Shown: in pieces, positions 1 to 10,073 of the stretch | Numbering within the stretch: the first letter of the stretch is position 1 | Layout of the letters: the number at the start of each line of letters is the position of its first letter | Source: Zygnema circumcarinatum | Taxonomy: Eukaryota > Streptophyta > Zygnematophyceae > Zygnematales > Zygnemataceae | Length of the DNA: 64,000 nt | Direction of reading: 5' to 3' | Assembly (NCBI GenBank): GCA_037447605.1 | Contig: CM074804.1 | Span: forward strand, 6,923,193-6,987,192 | The notes under the pieces: model-generated | The model's input: only the letters and a program-made list of their open reading frames with translations | What the model was told of the DNA's origin: nothing | Database searches by the model: none | Made by a program: the position numbers and the translations under genes

Positions 1-859
1 AGGCCACGTGGAGACACGTGGCCGATCCAGGAGGTAGCGCGCGGCGCGGAGAGCGCTCCGCGTGGCTTTGGCGTTTATGGGCGCGCGCGGGCGGCGCATG
101 TGGGCGGGCCTCTCGCGGCACCACGTGGCACACTTGGCCCGGCCAACCGTGGGCTGCCAGCTGGCGCCCTCGCGGGCCGCGAACCGCCGCCACTCTCGCT
201 CGTTTCGCGCTGCCCTTCGCTTTAAGGCCGCGCGGCAACCGCCTCCGCGCGCGTGCTGCGGACGGCGGACGGCGGGAGGGAGGGAGAGAGGCGGAACGCG
301 AGGGGAGGGCGGCGGCTGCTGGGAGGGAGAGAGGGAGGGAGGGAGGGAGGGAGGGAGGGAGTATCGCTTCGCCGAATTAGATATACGGCGATTCGATACG
401 TCTTCTTTTTTCTCGTCCACTGGTGAGGGAGGGGTTACGCCAAGATGTTGGCCCAGATGCGGCTTGCAGGAGTGGTTCGATTACGACGCGTTCTCTAGCG
501 CGTGCAGAATGAGAGCGGCCTTTGTAGAGTACCTCAGCATCAAGGAGAAAGTGATGATTTAGAAATTACTCGACAACTCTTGAAGTTGACATGTGTCGAG
601 CTTGATGTAGTGCGAGTGACTCGTGGTATGGGCTATGCATTATGGAGACTTGTTGCGCGTAATTGTGCCACAACAAGAGGAGGGCCCCTGCCCTTGCCAT
701 TGCTTTTGTATGCTTTCGCCTTACGTGAAAACATATTGTTAAGTTTAATCGCGCAACATCATTCAAGTGCAATATAAGGATTACTCCGAACGTGACGCAA
801 AACTCAATCCATCACTGACGTGTAGCGTTGTAGGGTTGGAAGCTGTCAAACAGCTTCAA

Positions 860-1372
860 CTATCCAACGAACAGGTCAGCTTGCCACCGCAAACAGCAAT
901 TATTCATTGTTGACGGAATGTGACTGACATAATCATTTTCTAGTTGACAAAAAAGCAAAAGCTGCAACAGCTTATGGAGAGAAACACAGCTTCCTTCCAT
1001 CGTTAGCACTCCCTTTTCACGCCTTGCCATGGTAAATTCAGCAATGCACAAAACTACATTTTTGGCATAATCTGGTCCTCGCTCATGCTGGGGAACCGTA
1101 CTGATTATGGAATCGAATAGTATGCGTAAACCACTCGCGAGCATTGCGTTATGGCCGTGCTGTTCAATGCGCCCAAATGAGGGACAGCCTACAGCAATCC
1201 TCTCACCCGCGCACTGCCCGCCATGACCCAAACTGTCAGCCCTCCTTCTTCGTCGATGCACCGCGCAGACCGACCGCCGTCGGATGATGCGCTGAGCTGC
1301 CTCCATCGCAGGGAAGGTCGGGCCGGCAGGGGACCGCCAGGCTTCGCTCAAGGGGCAGTGTTCGCCAGGCAA
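860..1372 (-). CDS. unrecognised open frame, possible exon or gene fragment
   Basis: This is a 170-codon minus-strand frame. I do not recognise the protein. The middle part, from about residue 68, reads like helical protein with mixed hydrophobic and charged residues (for example LASGLRILFDSI and YAKNVVLCIAEF). The first 50 residues are Arg-rich and look compositional. A possible splice acceptor lies just before the HGHNAML segment (near 1166 on the minus strand). It could be one exon of a repeat-type helical protein, a gene remnant, or chance. No neighbouring exon could be joined. Confidence 0.2.
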   Translation of the reverse strand: MPGEHCPLSEAWRSPAGPTFPAMEAAQRIIRRRSVCAVHRRRRRADSLGHGGQCAGERIAVGCPSFGRIEQHGHNAMLASGLRILFDSIISTVPQHERGPDYAKNVVLCIAEFTMARREKGVLTMEGSCVSLHKLLQLLLFCQLENDYVSHIPSTMNNCCLRWQADLFVG

Positions 1373-1823
1373 CGGGCAGAGTCACAGAACATGTACGAGA
1401 GTAAGGGCAGGAGAGAGGATACGCGAGTGGAGTGTCGGTGTACCTTCAGTGAGTTGGTTCACTCAAAGGGCAGTTGAAAAGACAATGAGCGATTCAATTA
1501 TTTTTTCCATTGGTTTGTTCAGAATGGCCTTCGACGAAAGATTGTGGAGACAAACATGGATCCCTATAAACTTTATGGTAGTCAGAATCTGATGAACAGT
1601 AGACGAGATCAACGCATCAATGCATGAACCCGCGTGTTCAGCATGGAGAGTATGCGCGTCCCTAATATTTTCAGCATTATTTTTTTTTTATTTACCTTCT
1701 GGTGCTGTAGAACGTGTACATGCAGACAATTGCGAGCCGTCACTCTCCCGCGGAATTTGCATCGGCCCCCTCCACTCGGGTACCAGTAGGCCCCACGTAT
1801 ACAAGGCGATGGAGGGGGCCCGA

Positions 1824-1869
1824 AGGGGGCTTAGCCCATCCTCAGATTTTTAGTTTATGTATGTATAAT
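1824..1869 (+). repeat. fragment related to the GC-capped element at 15290
   Basis: The segment has the order GGGGGCTTAGCCC, CCTCAGATTTT, TAGTTTATGTATGTA. The element at 15290-15403 has the same blocks in the same order (CTAAGCCCCC, CTCAGATTTT, TAGTTTATTTTACGTATGTA). This copy is shorter and appears truncated or diverged. Confidence 0.45.
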
Positions 1870-3249
1870 ATTCCCAATCTTCAGAAATATTCCTGGATCC
1901 GTCGCTGTTTATGACCGGTTCCTCGTGGTTCTCCGTGTTGTTTTTGTGCATGAGAATTTGGTGGCATCGCAATCGTGAGGTGAATGTCAGGTTTCCCTTT
2001 CTGCTGGACCGCGAAAGGAGCGTTAGGTAACCCGCCACTGTCCGCCACGGGTCACAAACGACCAATGAACGAAAGGAAAAAGCTAGGAAGGAACTCTGCT
2101 TCTAGTTCTGGGCCCAACAACAACAACAACAACACGCTGGATATAGAGGCCTTCAGTAGAGGGCGCGCTTGAATCCTCCTCCTCGCCTCGCTTCGCCTCC
2201 CTCCCTCCCACCCTCCCTCCTTCCCTCCCTCCCTGCCTCCCTCCTCCCTGCCTCCCTCCCTCTTTCCCCTCCCTCCCTCCCTCGGCCGCCGCCGCCGCAG
2301 CGCGCTCGGAACGAACGGACGGACGGAAAACGAACTTTCCGCCCTCGCGCAGTCAGCGAGCGACAGACAGAGCCGCGGGTCGTACGAACCGTACGGTGGG
2401 GACCGCGAGCGGCCGGCCAATGAGAGGTCGCTATTCGCAGCGCGGGGCGGCAGACCCAAGGGGCGCGCGCCAGCTGGCGGGCCGTACAGCGCCAGCTGGT
2501 GGCCAAAACCGGTCCCGCTCCGCCGTCCTTGCCGCCGCCGCTTTTCGCCGCAGAACCTTCCGCGAAGCTTAGAGGCAGAGGGCCGGCCGCCATGGAAGGC
2601 GGCGAGGTCCGTCGGAGGGCGCATGGAGACGCGAGTGCGGACGGGGGAACGGAGTTGACTTTGGAGGAGGGATGGCGAATTTTTGGAGACGACTCGACCA
2701 ACACTAGCGCCAGTCGGAGTGCGAATTCGAACAATTTTGTTGCCGTCCATGGTTACAATGGTGCGGTCTGGGTCCGTACAAGCGCAAAAGTAGGGGTCAA
2801 CCGAACCCTCGTCGCATGGCATGAACGACGCCGACGGTATCGTGGCACGAGCCGGAGCCAATCCTTCGATTCCAGCTTACAGCCCCGAGTGTTGCGAACC
2901 GTCGACACGGCACGTTCCCATCTTCTTCTAACAACCTTCTGATTGTTGCAGTTCAAAAACGCAGAGCCTGAAGGCGGAATGCCACGTGCCGCCCATATAT
3001 CACACGTACCATACTGCAGGGAGGGACCAGTGGATACACCGTCTTCGAGGACAAGGGACCAGTTAGCATTTGCCGGGTATCCTAAAGCGGCACAGAAAGG
3101 CCAACACATTGGACCAGCAAATTGCGGCGACGATGGCTGGGCGCACTCGCCAAGTGACCGGCAAAACGACATGACACCTCACCCTTTCGCTGCGGCACTT
3201 GCAAGTTTAGACGGGAAAATCAGACCGGCGCAACTCCGCACCCTCGGCA

Positions 3250-3257
3250 TATAAATA
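3250..3257 (+). promoter_or_regulatory. conserved TATA box, antisense to the fucosyltransferase (copy A)
   Basis: A TATAAATA sits in an otherwise GC-rich context (ACCCTCGGCATATAAATAG) and is kept unchanged at 9783-9790 in copy B. It points toward the 3' end of the fucosyltransferase gene, so a transcript from it would be antisense to the last exon. No long downstream plus-strand coding frame is evident. The role is inferred from sequence and conservation only. Confidence 0.35.
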
Positions 3258-3535
3258 GTTTTCAGCTACTTCTGTTCCCAGCTGTCCCCTGCCTGGACAC
3301 CTTAGGACTGCGCTGACCATACATCGCCTAACTAGCGAGTCAAGAGTTGCCCACGAACAGCCTTGCACCTACGTACCTGAAAACAAAGATCTACTTCCTG
3401 CAATGCCTGCGCTCAACGCGCTCTGCCGCGTGCACTTTCCATTCTTTACAGTATGCATAATTTGCAGCACTTCCAATACCGATCATCCGTGCTACAAAGA
3501 GTCGCCAACACATCGTTATTGAGAAGCTTCAGTCG

Positions 3536-6500
3536 TCACCTTGCGACTGCCGTAACTGTCTCAACCGGCGCTGCTTGGATCCCTCTCCACCAACTCTCGC
3601 ACTGCCTAACCGCCGGTTCTTGATGCCATGGATCTGACAAGGGGGGATCAGCGGGACATTCCACTTTCCATGGCGGCTGATGGTAGCACGGGTCCGATGT
3701 CACTGATCTCAGGCAGTCACTCTTGTCCGGCTCCCCGCCCTCGTGGTTTAGTCCAGCGAGAAGAATAGGAGGGCGTGCCATGAGACCAGATGCAACATAC
3801 CCAAATGTTGAACCTTTGGTGATGAAAATGTCATCGCAAAAACTTAACAGCCACATGTCAATGAGGGCTTCCTCGTTGTGCGCGTCGTCAGCGCTAATTT
3901 GCTCAACCTGCGTCCAATGGCCAAACAGAGACCGGCATGAATAACCCAACAACTCTGTGGCGCAGCCGGACGACAACATCTAGCTACCAGGGAAGCTCCA
4001 CTATTCGTGCGTCTTTTGAGCACCCTGGTCAGCAAGTGCCAAACGCAGCCACTTGCATTTCCTCAAAAGAAGGTTAGCCAGTCAGAAACAAGCTTCACCA
4101 GCAGACTCTCTGGTGCACCAGAAACCGATCAGGGCTCAGACAGAGTCGCACATCAATTAAAATGGACTCACTGCTTTGTTTTGTGCTGAGAACGAGGAAA
4201 GTGAAGCGGGCTGAATAAATCTGGCCACTCGCGATCCCTATCTCGTGGCCTTAGCTTTTGACAAACTGTCAACTTCTAATGACTGAATGACTCTGTGTCT
4301 GAAGGTCGTCCAGTTTGCCATGTGGTGAGGTTGAATATTTTTCTTTCTGTTTTTATAACAGCAGTTTCAAGTCGTCCAGCTCCTCATGTGTTGAGATAGG
4401 ATTTTTTTTAGACCTTAGAGACTAGATTTCAAAGCCATAAAGCCTGTTCAAAGAAGTTTGAAGAGTCAGGCCACTTGAAATTTGTCTACAGGATGGAAGG
4501 CTTGTGCAGCTGATCCGTGAAGCAGCACTGGCAAGTTTTGTTCGAAGGATTTCCAGAAGTCTCCAGTCACACTGTGGATAGACTTGTTGAATAGCCTTTC
4601 TCCATTCGTTTTTAACTTCTTTAAGTTCTCATTAAACTCCTTCAGGGAAGCGGCTGGACTCCAGACAAACCAAGGTAGGATCCATTCTGATGTGCAGGAT
4701 AGGCCAAAAACTTTTCTCCACTTGCGATAAGATGGGAGTGGGTAAGATGAACAAAACAAACCGCAAACGACCTCCATTTCCGGCATTGTTGCGTTCAACA
4801 GAAGAGTCAAAATTGACAAGAGTCAAATCAAGCATAAATTCATGTGCATGTGACCAAAAGAACACGATTACTCTTTATGGACACACGGTAAACACCTTCA
4901 GCCACCAAGTCAAAGGCCAAACTCCATTCTCCAACAGTGGATTAGTTGGGTTTATTCTCCTCGAAAAAAGGACTTGCTACCCTTTTGAAGAATACGTTTG
5001 ATATTGTTTCCATCCGCCAAACCCAGCAAGTATACACACGAGGAGATTATCAGAAAAAGCAGCAGGAGGGAGCATCCATATGCAGGAATCTGCAAGCTGT
5101 GGCAGAGTCTGCATTGGACGTCAGGGAGGGCAGAGCAGAAATGCCAATTCCTAAGAAGATGGCATTAGAGATAAACACCTTCACAAACCTTCTGCGTGTC
5201 TTCCTCCTAAGTAGGAGGAAGACACGCAGAAGGTTCGTAGCCTCAGAGAGTTTTAGCATTCACAGAGAGCTGCCGAAGGACTCACCGCATGGCTGGCCTT
5301 GTGAACAGTCACCCGCTTTCCGCTTTCGTGGGGGTTCAACATGTACAACTTTTTCAGATGGAAAAAGAATTCACGCTTCAAGCTTGCCACAAAGATTGCC
5401 GCTTCCGGGAGCCGAGAAAATACGATGCTTTCGTTCAATTTCTCCAAAGGGACAGGCAGAACGCCAATCCCCTGCGCACACTTGTCCAGTCTTTCGCTCT
5501 TCTCCTTAGTCCAGGGGGTTTCCTTGGTCCTGAGCTGAAGGCCCAGGCGCTGATGCGCAGGCTTCAAGTAGCGCGAATATATGTCCACCGTTCTCTCCCA
5601 CAGCTTGTTTACGGGGCTCAGTATGTACCTTGCCATGGGGGTGAATGTGAGACGGTCGGGAAAGAGGCGTTCCATCTCAGCCCGATACCTTGTGAAGTAG
5701 AACCCGGGTGCGTAGTATTGGTTCGACTGCATGAGGAGAACTCTCACCTCCTTCAGCCGTTCAAGCTCGCTGGGGCAAAAAAACTGGATGCCTTCCTCAT
5801 GATTGACGTTGACTTTGACAGCATGTAACGGTTTTGTTGCGTTCTTAGACTCTCGCGCTTTCGCCCCTTCCAACACCCACTCATTCCACGGTTTTGTTTC
5901 ACTGATCATCAAGTCTGTTCGGACTCGAATTGGCAAAAGCCATGAGGAATTGAAAAAGGGTTCGCAAAACATTTTTTCAATGGCCCATTGCCGATCGAGC
6001 ACTAGCACTCGCTTTGTGAGAATGGCAAGGATGTAGGTGGAGACAAGGGAGATCATGCGGTTTCCAAGGCCATCATAGGGAGCATACCAGACCAAGTACT
6101 GACAGGGCAGAGGCCCCTTGCCTCTTCCCATCAAGGCCTCCCCCAGGGCCTCATCCTTCCCATACTCAGCCTCTTGCTGGCGGCAGTTGCTGTGGAAAAC
6201 CTCATACTCCTCCATGGCCTTCAGTAGAGAAGGCGAAGCCGTATAGTTGGACGCTCGCCAGAAAAGGTGCTGATCAAATTGGCTGGAGCAGTCTGCAGAG
6301 AAGGAGGGGAAGGCACCGGACATAAAAAATTAAGCCAAGCAGAGTTCAAGCTTAGTGCATAGACGTATAAGGGAAGGTCGCAGACAACTGTAGGGAGTCT
6401 TGAAAATGATGGTAGTCGACGAAAGCTAGAGAATCACAAGGGTCAGGGGAGAGGGAATTGAACATTAGAACTACACGTAAACTGACATCAAGCAACAAAC

Positions 6501-7234
6501 AAGCAGCTTGTTGAAATTTAACCTGGAAATCTCTAACATTCTATTGTGCAGTCAATCTACCACTAGCTAACTTGATGCATGCGACCAATATCCTATCCTT
6601 GGACAAAGTACCCAGCTCAGCTCGTTTTCGCTTCCTGCATGATTGACACAGGTCCATTCAGCTCAAAAAGCAACTAGCACTATACTCTAGGCCGAGCAAG
6701 TAAGTATTGTGCTATGCAAGGAGGCAAGCAATCTTACATCCAAAAAACAAACATGATACTGGTAGACAATAAAAGTCCTTGAAAGGCTACAAAAGTACTT
6801 TAGGAAACATGGATCGTTCCAAGCAACTTCGTACAGTTGACATCCTTGCACTTCGAGCAAGCAAATGAACCGCTTTAAATGAAAACTTTAAATATCCCGC
6901 AATGTGAAGTATCGAAAGAGGCGTGGTCAGTTACAACGTCACACTCGTATCATGGCAAACTTTTGACTCTTGTGTAGCGCGTATGGGAGGTTTCTGCTGA
7001 CTGTGCCTCACCACTTGCGATGCCTGAAGACTCCATGCAAGGAAGCCAAAGTCAACAAATCTAATTCCTCATAATTCCTCTGATCACAGATCACTGATCA
7101 CTTTCTTCCGCAACCAACTCACCAATATCTCGAATTCCTCTGAAAGCCTGTGCTCCGGATATGAGCGCACAAATCATAATCATTTCAATGCATACCAAGC
7201 CATAACGCGCCATAAAGGCATGGCCTTGCGCCAT
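3536..7234 (-). CDS. xyloglucan-type alpha-fucosyltransferase, copy A (3 exons)
   Basis: This is a GT37-family fucosyltransferase, a Golgi type II membrane enzyme that in plants moves fucose from GDP-fucose onto galactose or arabinose side chains of cell-wall xyloglucan or proteoglycans. Exons are 7234-7123, 6292-5286 and 3907-3536; phases agree and give 496 residues, normal for the family. Residues about 11-30 form the signal anchor. DGLGNR lies at 111-116 in the nucleotide-sugar region, LGLQLRT near 287-293, and STFGYVASGL near 406-415. Donors are GTGAGT and acceptors CTGCAG and CGCAG. The start ATG at 7234 was chosen because copies A and B share a reading frame only from that codon; one base differs upstream. 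It differs from copy B at about eight positions in exon 2 (for example T/L, R/N and G/E) and not at all in exon 3. The acceptor sugar cannot be told from sequence. Confidence 0.9.
5186..5235. repeat. perfect inverted repeat, 23-bp arms, 4-nt loop
   Basis: The left arm 5186-5208 (AACCTTCTGCGTGTCTTCCT then CCT) is the exact reverse complement of 5213-5235, with AAGT between. It lies in intron 2 of fucosyltransferase copy A, about 50-100 nt past the 5' splice site. The matching place in copy B (about 11950-11985) has only a diverged right arm, so the hairpin arose in copy A or was lost from B. Confidence 0.9.
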
Positions 7235-7981
7235 CTTGTCAGTGACCACCTGCGACTGTTGCCCAACATAATGACAACCCCTATCAGTTCACGTCCATAT
7301 TTCAAAAGGCTTCGCATGCTCCCCATTATTCTAGCCATTCGCATGTCAGTGCCTTCGTCTACGTGCCATTACGAGAAATATAGCCTGCCTTGGCAACCTC
7401 CTTTTCAATATCAAGGAAATTCCTGGACTAGTCTGATCTCCGTTCTTTTGTAAGCCTATGGACAGCGTGCTCCAAACCTCATGGCTCAGGACCAGTGCTT
7501 TAGGATGCAGAATATTCTCAATGTTGCGTGATCCCAAGGTCAGCTGCCAGCTGGAACGCAGCTCACGGGAAATAAGATACGTTGTACCAATGGAGCGGAT
7601 TCATGCACGGCTCACACCTACAATGCAGCGTTCACAAGCTTAAAGACTGCCTACAACCTTCCGCGCTACAAAACCTCACCTCCGGCCGGCAGACTCCTCC
7701 GGCCAGTGCTGTGAAGCGAATAACTTGCGCTTTCTGACTCTGACTCTGAGGCGAGAGGAAAGAGGAAGGAGGAGTGAGGGGAGAAGGAGCAGTCCCAGAC
7801 TTGTTCCTGCTCCCGCTCCCGCTTCCCTGCTGGCTCTGTCTCGGGCAACCGCAGCCGCGACAGCGCGCGCTGGGGGGGGGGGCTGTCTCGAAGGACAGGA
7901 CAGGCTTCAAGCGCAATATATCGAGATATATCGCACGGCAAATGTCATCCTGATAGGGGATGTGTTCGGCTGCTCTTTTTT
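7235..7981. promoter_or_regulatory. upstream region of fucosyltransferase copy A
   Basis: This stretch is aligned with 13689-14440 in copy B. Sequence near 7430-7660 and the CGGCCGGCAGACTCCTCCG block near 7682 are conserved between copies. A run of nine to ten G's occurs near 7870, and an ATATATCGAGATATATCG palindromic stretch near 7915. The transcription start is not evident. No other gene was found. Confidence 0.4.
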
Positions 7982-8651
7982 TGAAAATGATACTTCGTCC
8001 CCTTTTTTGGGTTATCCCGCCCCTCTTTTTTTTCAAATCCCGCCCTCCCATTTTGGCTATTCCGCCCTCTGTTTTGGATATCCCGCCCTTCGCCATTTTG
8101 GATGTTCACCCCCCTGTTTTGTCCTTATCACACATCAGCGCAACGTCCGTAAAGACATTCGCAGAGAGAGAGAGCAGAGGAGAGAGAGACTAGAGGAGAG
8201 AGAGCAGAGGTGAGAGAGAGCAGAGGAGAGGGAGAGCAGAGGAGAGAGCAGAGGGGAGAGAGAGAGAGAGCGAAAGAGAAAGAAAGCAAGCAGGCCAGCC
8301 ATTCCATCATCACAGAGCTTCACCCCACCAAGGGAAAAGAATAAAAAGAGAATAAAAAGATCCTAAATATAGAAAAACTCGACAAAGTGTCTGCGCATTT
8401 GAAGCCTACAAGCTGCCAAACTAGCTACACCTACGCGTCTAACGTAGGGTCTAGAGTACAGATCTACATTGCTGGAGCCAGCCTGCCAGAATATTGGAGG
8501 GGAGGGAAGGGAAGGGGAGGGGTTATCTCCTCCCGACATATCCAAAATGGATTGGGGGGGGGGGGGGGAGGGGAATAGCCAATGGGAGGGCGGGATTTCG
8601 AAAAAAAATGGGGCGGGGTAACCCAAAAAGGGGGGCGAAGTATCACTTCCA
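7982..8651. mobile_element. foldback/MITE-like element, present only in copy A
   Basis: The ends are inverted: TGAAAATGATACTTCG at the left and CGAAGTATCACTTCCA at the right (13 of 16 pairing). The inverted similarity continues inward for roughly 110-120 bp on each side through repeated TCCCGCCC and CCATTTTGG blocks. T-runs flank both ends and may be the target duplication. Copy B has an uninterrupted site (GGCTCCTCGATTGTCGATTG), which marks this as an insertion. The centre holds GAGAGAGAGCAGAGG-type purine repeats and no transposase, so it would be non-autonomous. Family unknown. Confidence 0.75.
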
Positions 8652-8810
8652 TTTTTTGTTGTCGATTCTTCGACTTCCTCCTCCGAAGCTTTTTGTTTTC
8701 CTTAGACATACTGCTGAAGGCGGCGCAATTCAACCAGCGCTACAAAACTCAGCGCTCTCAAATCACACACTCATGAATCCCAAGAGAACAATTTGACAGA
8801 GCTTTATTCC

Positions 8811-9304
8811 AAAACTGATCTGCAAAAACCAAACATCCTATGGTTCTCATCAAAACTCGGTAGATCAAATCCTGAGTTGTAAGTTTTATATACCGTTCAC
8901 ACCTAGAACCCTACCGCCAAAGTGTTCATGAACAATAGCACTATGGGCTCTAGGATCCCCAAAGGTCTGCGGATTGCTTCAGCCTCGGGCCAGTCGCGTC
9001 CAACAAATCGACGGATGGGCGTACGCCAGGTGGATCGTCGGATCAACCCTGGCCGTTAGATCGGGAGGCGCACTTGCGGGAGCTGAAGCCGGATCGGGTC
9101 TTCAACCTGAGGGGTCCCGCGAACGGCGAGGATTGGAAACCGAACTGAAACTATTTGGGCGGTTCAGCGAATGGCGTTGCCGTCATGTGCTAACACTTCT
9201 CCATGTGCCAACGGATGCATAGAAAAACTGCTGCATAGAACTGCAGGGACATGGGATGTCATGCCATGCCAACACGGGTATAAATCGTGCGTTCTGAGCA
9301 GAAA
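8811..9304. other. spacer between the two duplicated units
   Basis: About 490 bases have no counterpart in the duplication. Only short frames are open and I see no gene. A GTAC box lies near 9020. Confidence 0.5.
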
Positions 9305-9782
9305 TCAGGGGTCAACCGAGCCCTACTGGCCGCATGGCATGACGCGACACAGATGGTATCGCACTACATGCCATAACCAATCCTTCGAGGCCAGTTTTTA
9401 GCCCCCAGAGTTGCAAACCGGCGATTGCCCCAAGTGGCTGGCAACATGCAGTGTCCTTCTTGAGCTCCACGTTACAAGGCGTGCCAAGTTGCGCTGAAGG
9501 CGGAATGCCACTGCCGCCGATATCACATATACCATATTGCCGGCAGGGACCAGTGGATACATCATGCTTCGAGAACAAGGGACCAGTTAGCCTTTGGAAA
9601 TGAAGCCGGGTATCCTGAAGCGGCACAGAAAGGCCAACACATTTGGCCAGAAAATTGCGGCGACGATGGCTGGGCGAACTCGCCAAGTGACTGGCAAAAC
9701 AACATGACACCTCACCCTTTCGCTGCGGCACTTGCAAGCTTAGACGGGAAAATCAAACCGGCGCAACTCCGCACCCTCGGCA

Positions 9783-9790
9783 TATAAATA
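9783..9790 (+). promoter_or_regulatory. conserved TATA box, antisense to the fucosyltransferase (copy B)
   Basis: A TATAAATA in the same context as at 3250-3257 of copy A. Function is inferred only from its form and conservation. Confidence 0.35.
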
Positions 9791-10073
9791 GCTTTCAGCT
9801 ACTTCTGTTCCCAGCTGTCCCCTGCCTGGACACCTTAGGACTGCGCTGACCATACATCGCCTAACTAGCGAGTCAAGAGTTGCCCACGAACCGTCTTTCA
9901 CCTATGTACCTGAAATTTATTCTCTGCTTCCTGCATTGCCAGCGCTTCACGCGCTCTGCCGCGTGCACTTTCCATTCTTTACAGTATGCATAATTTGCAG
10001 CACGTCCAACACCGGTGTTATCATCCGTGCTACAAAGAGTCGACAAGTCATCGTTATTGGGAAGCTTCAGTCG

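Larger units (their letters stand above)
1..2780. other. GC-rich intergenic stretch without a confident gene
   Basis: The stretch is CpG-rich at both ends with a more AT-rich middle. A G-rich purine run fills about 318-361, a pyrimidine run of CTCC and CCTCC units about 2196-2285, and a CAA repeat about 2114-2133. CGTACG boxes lie at 2382 and 2391 and a CCAAT box near 2418. Long open frames at both ends are compositional: they have biased residues and no recognisable domain. A possible short exon on the plus strand (about 471-562, after an AG) encodes about 30 charged and aromatic residues before a stop, but I could not join it to anything. A 170-codon minus frame is listed separately. Confidence 0.5.
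2790..8810. repeat. tandem segmental duplication, copy A
   Basis: This is a direct repeat of 9305-14605. Shared landmarks in the same order are GGGGTCAACCGA near the left edge, a TATAAATA box, the last fucosyltransferase exon, the central exon, the first exon, the upstream CTCCGGCCGGCAGACTCCTCC-type stretch, and a right edge reading CAAATCACACACTCATGAA. Copy A is longer partly because it holds a 670-bp foldback insertion at 7982-8651. The edges were judged by eye and are good to about 20 bases. Confidence 0.9.

Noticed and set aside
2052-2861. 269-codon minus frame and its overlapping partners
   Set aside because: Arg/Gly/Ser-rich translation of a CpG island and a purine tract, no domain, several frames open at once.
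3536-3979. Stand-alone 147-residue protein (also at 10074-10517)
   Set aside because: Only residues after the acceptor at 3907/10445 match the fucosyltransferase C-terminus; the first 24 are intron read-through, so it is an exon.
8160-8290. GAGAGAGCAGAGG purine stretch as a CRISPR-like or satellite array
   Set aside because: Unit length is irregular and it lies inside the foldback element; a eukaryotic simple repeat explains it.
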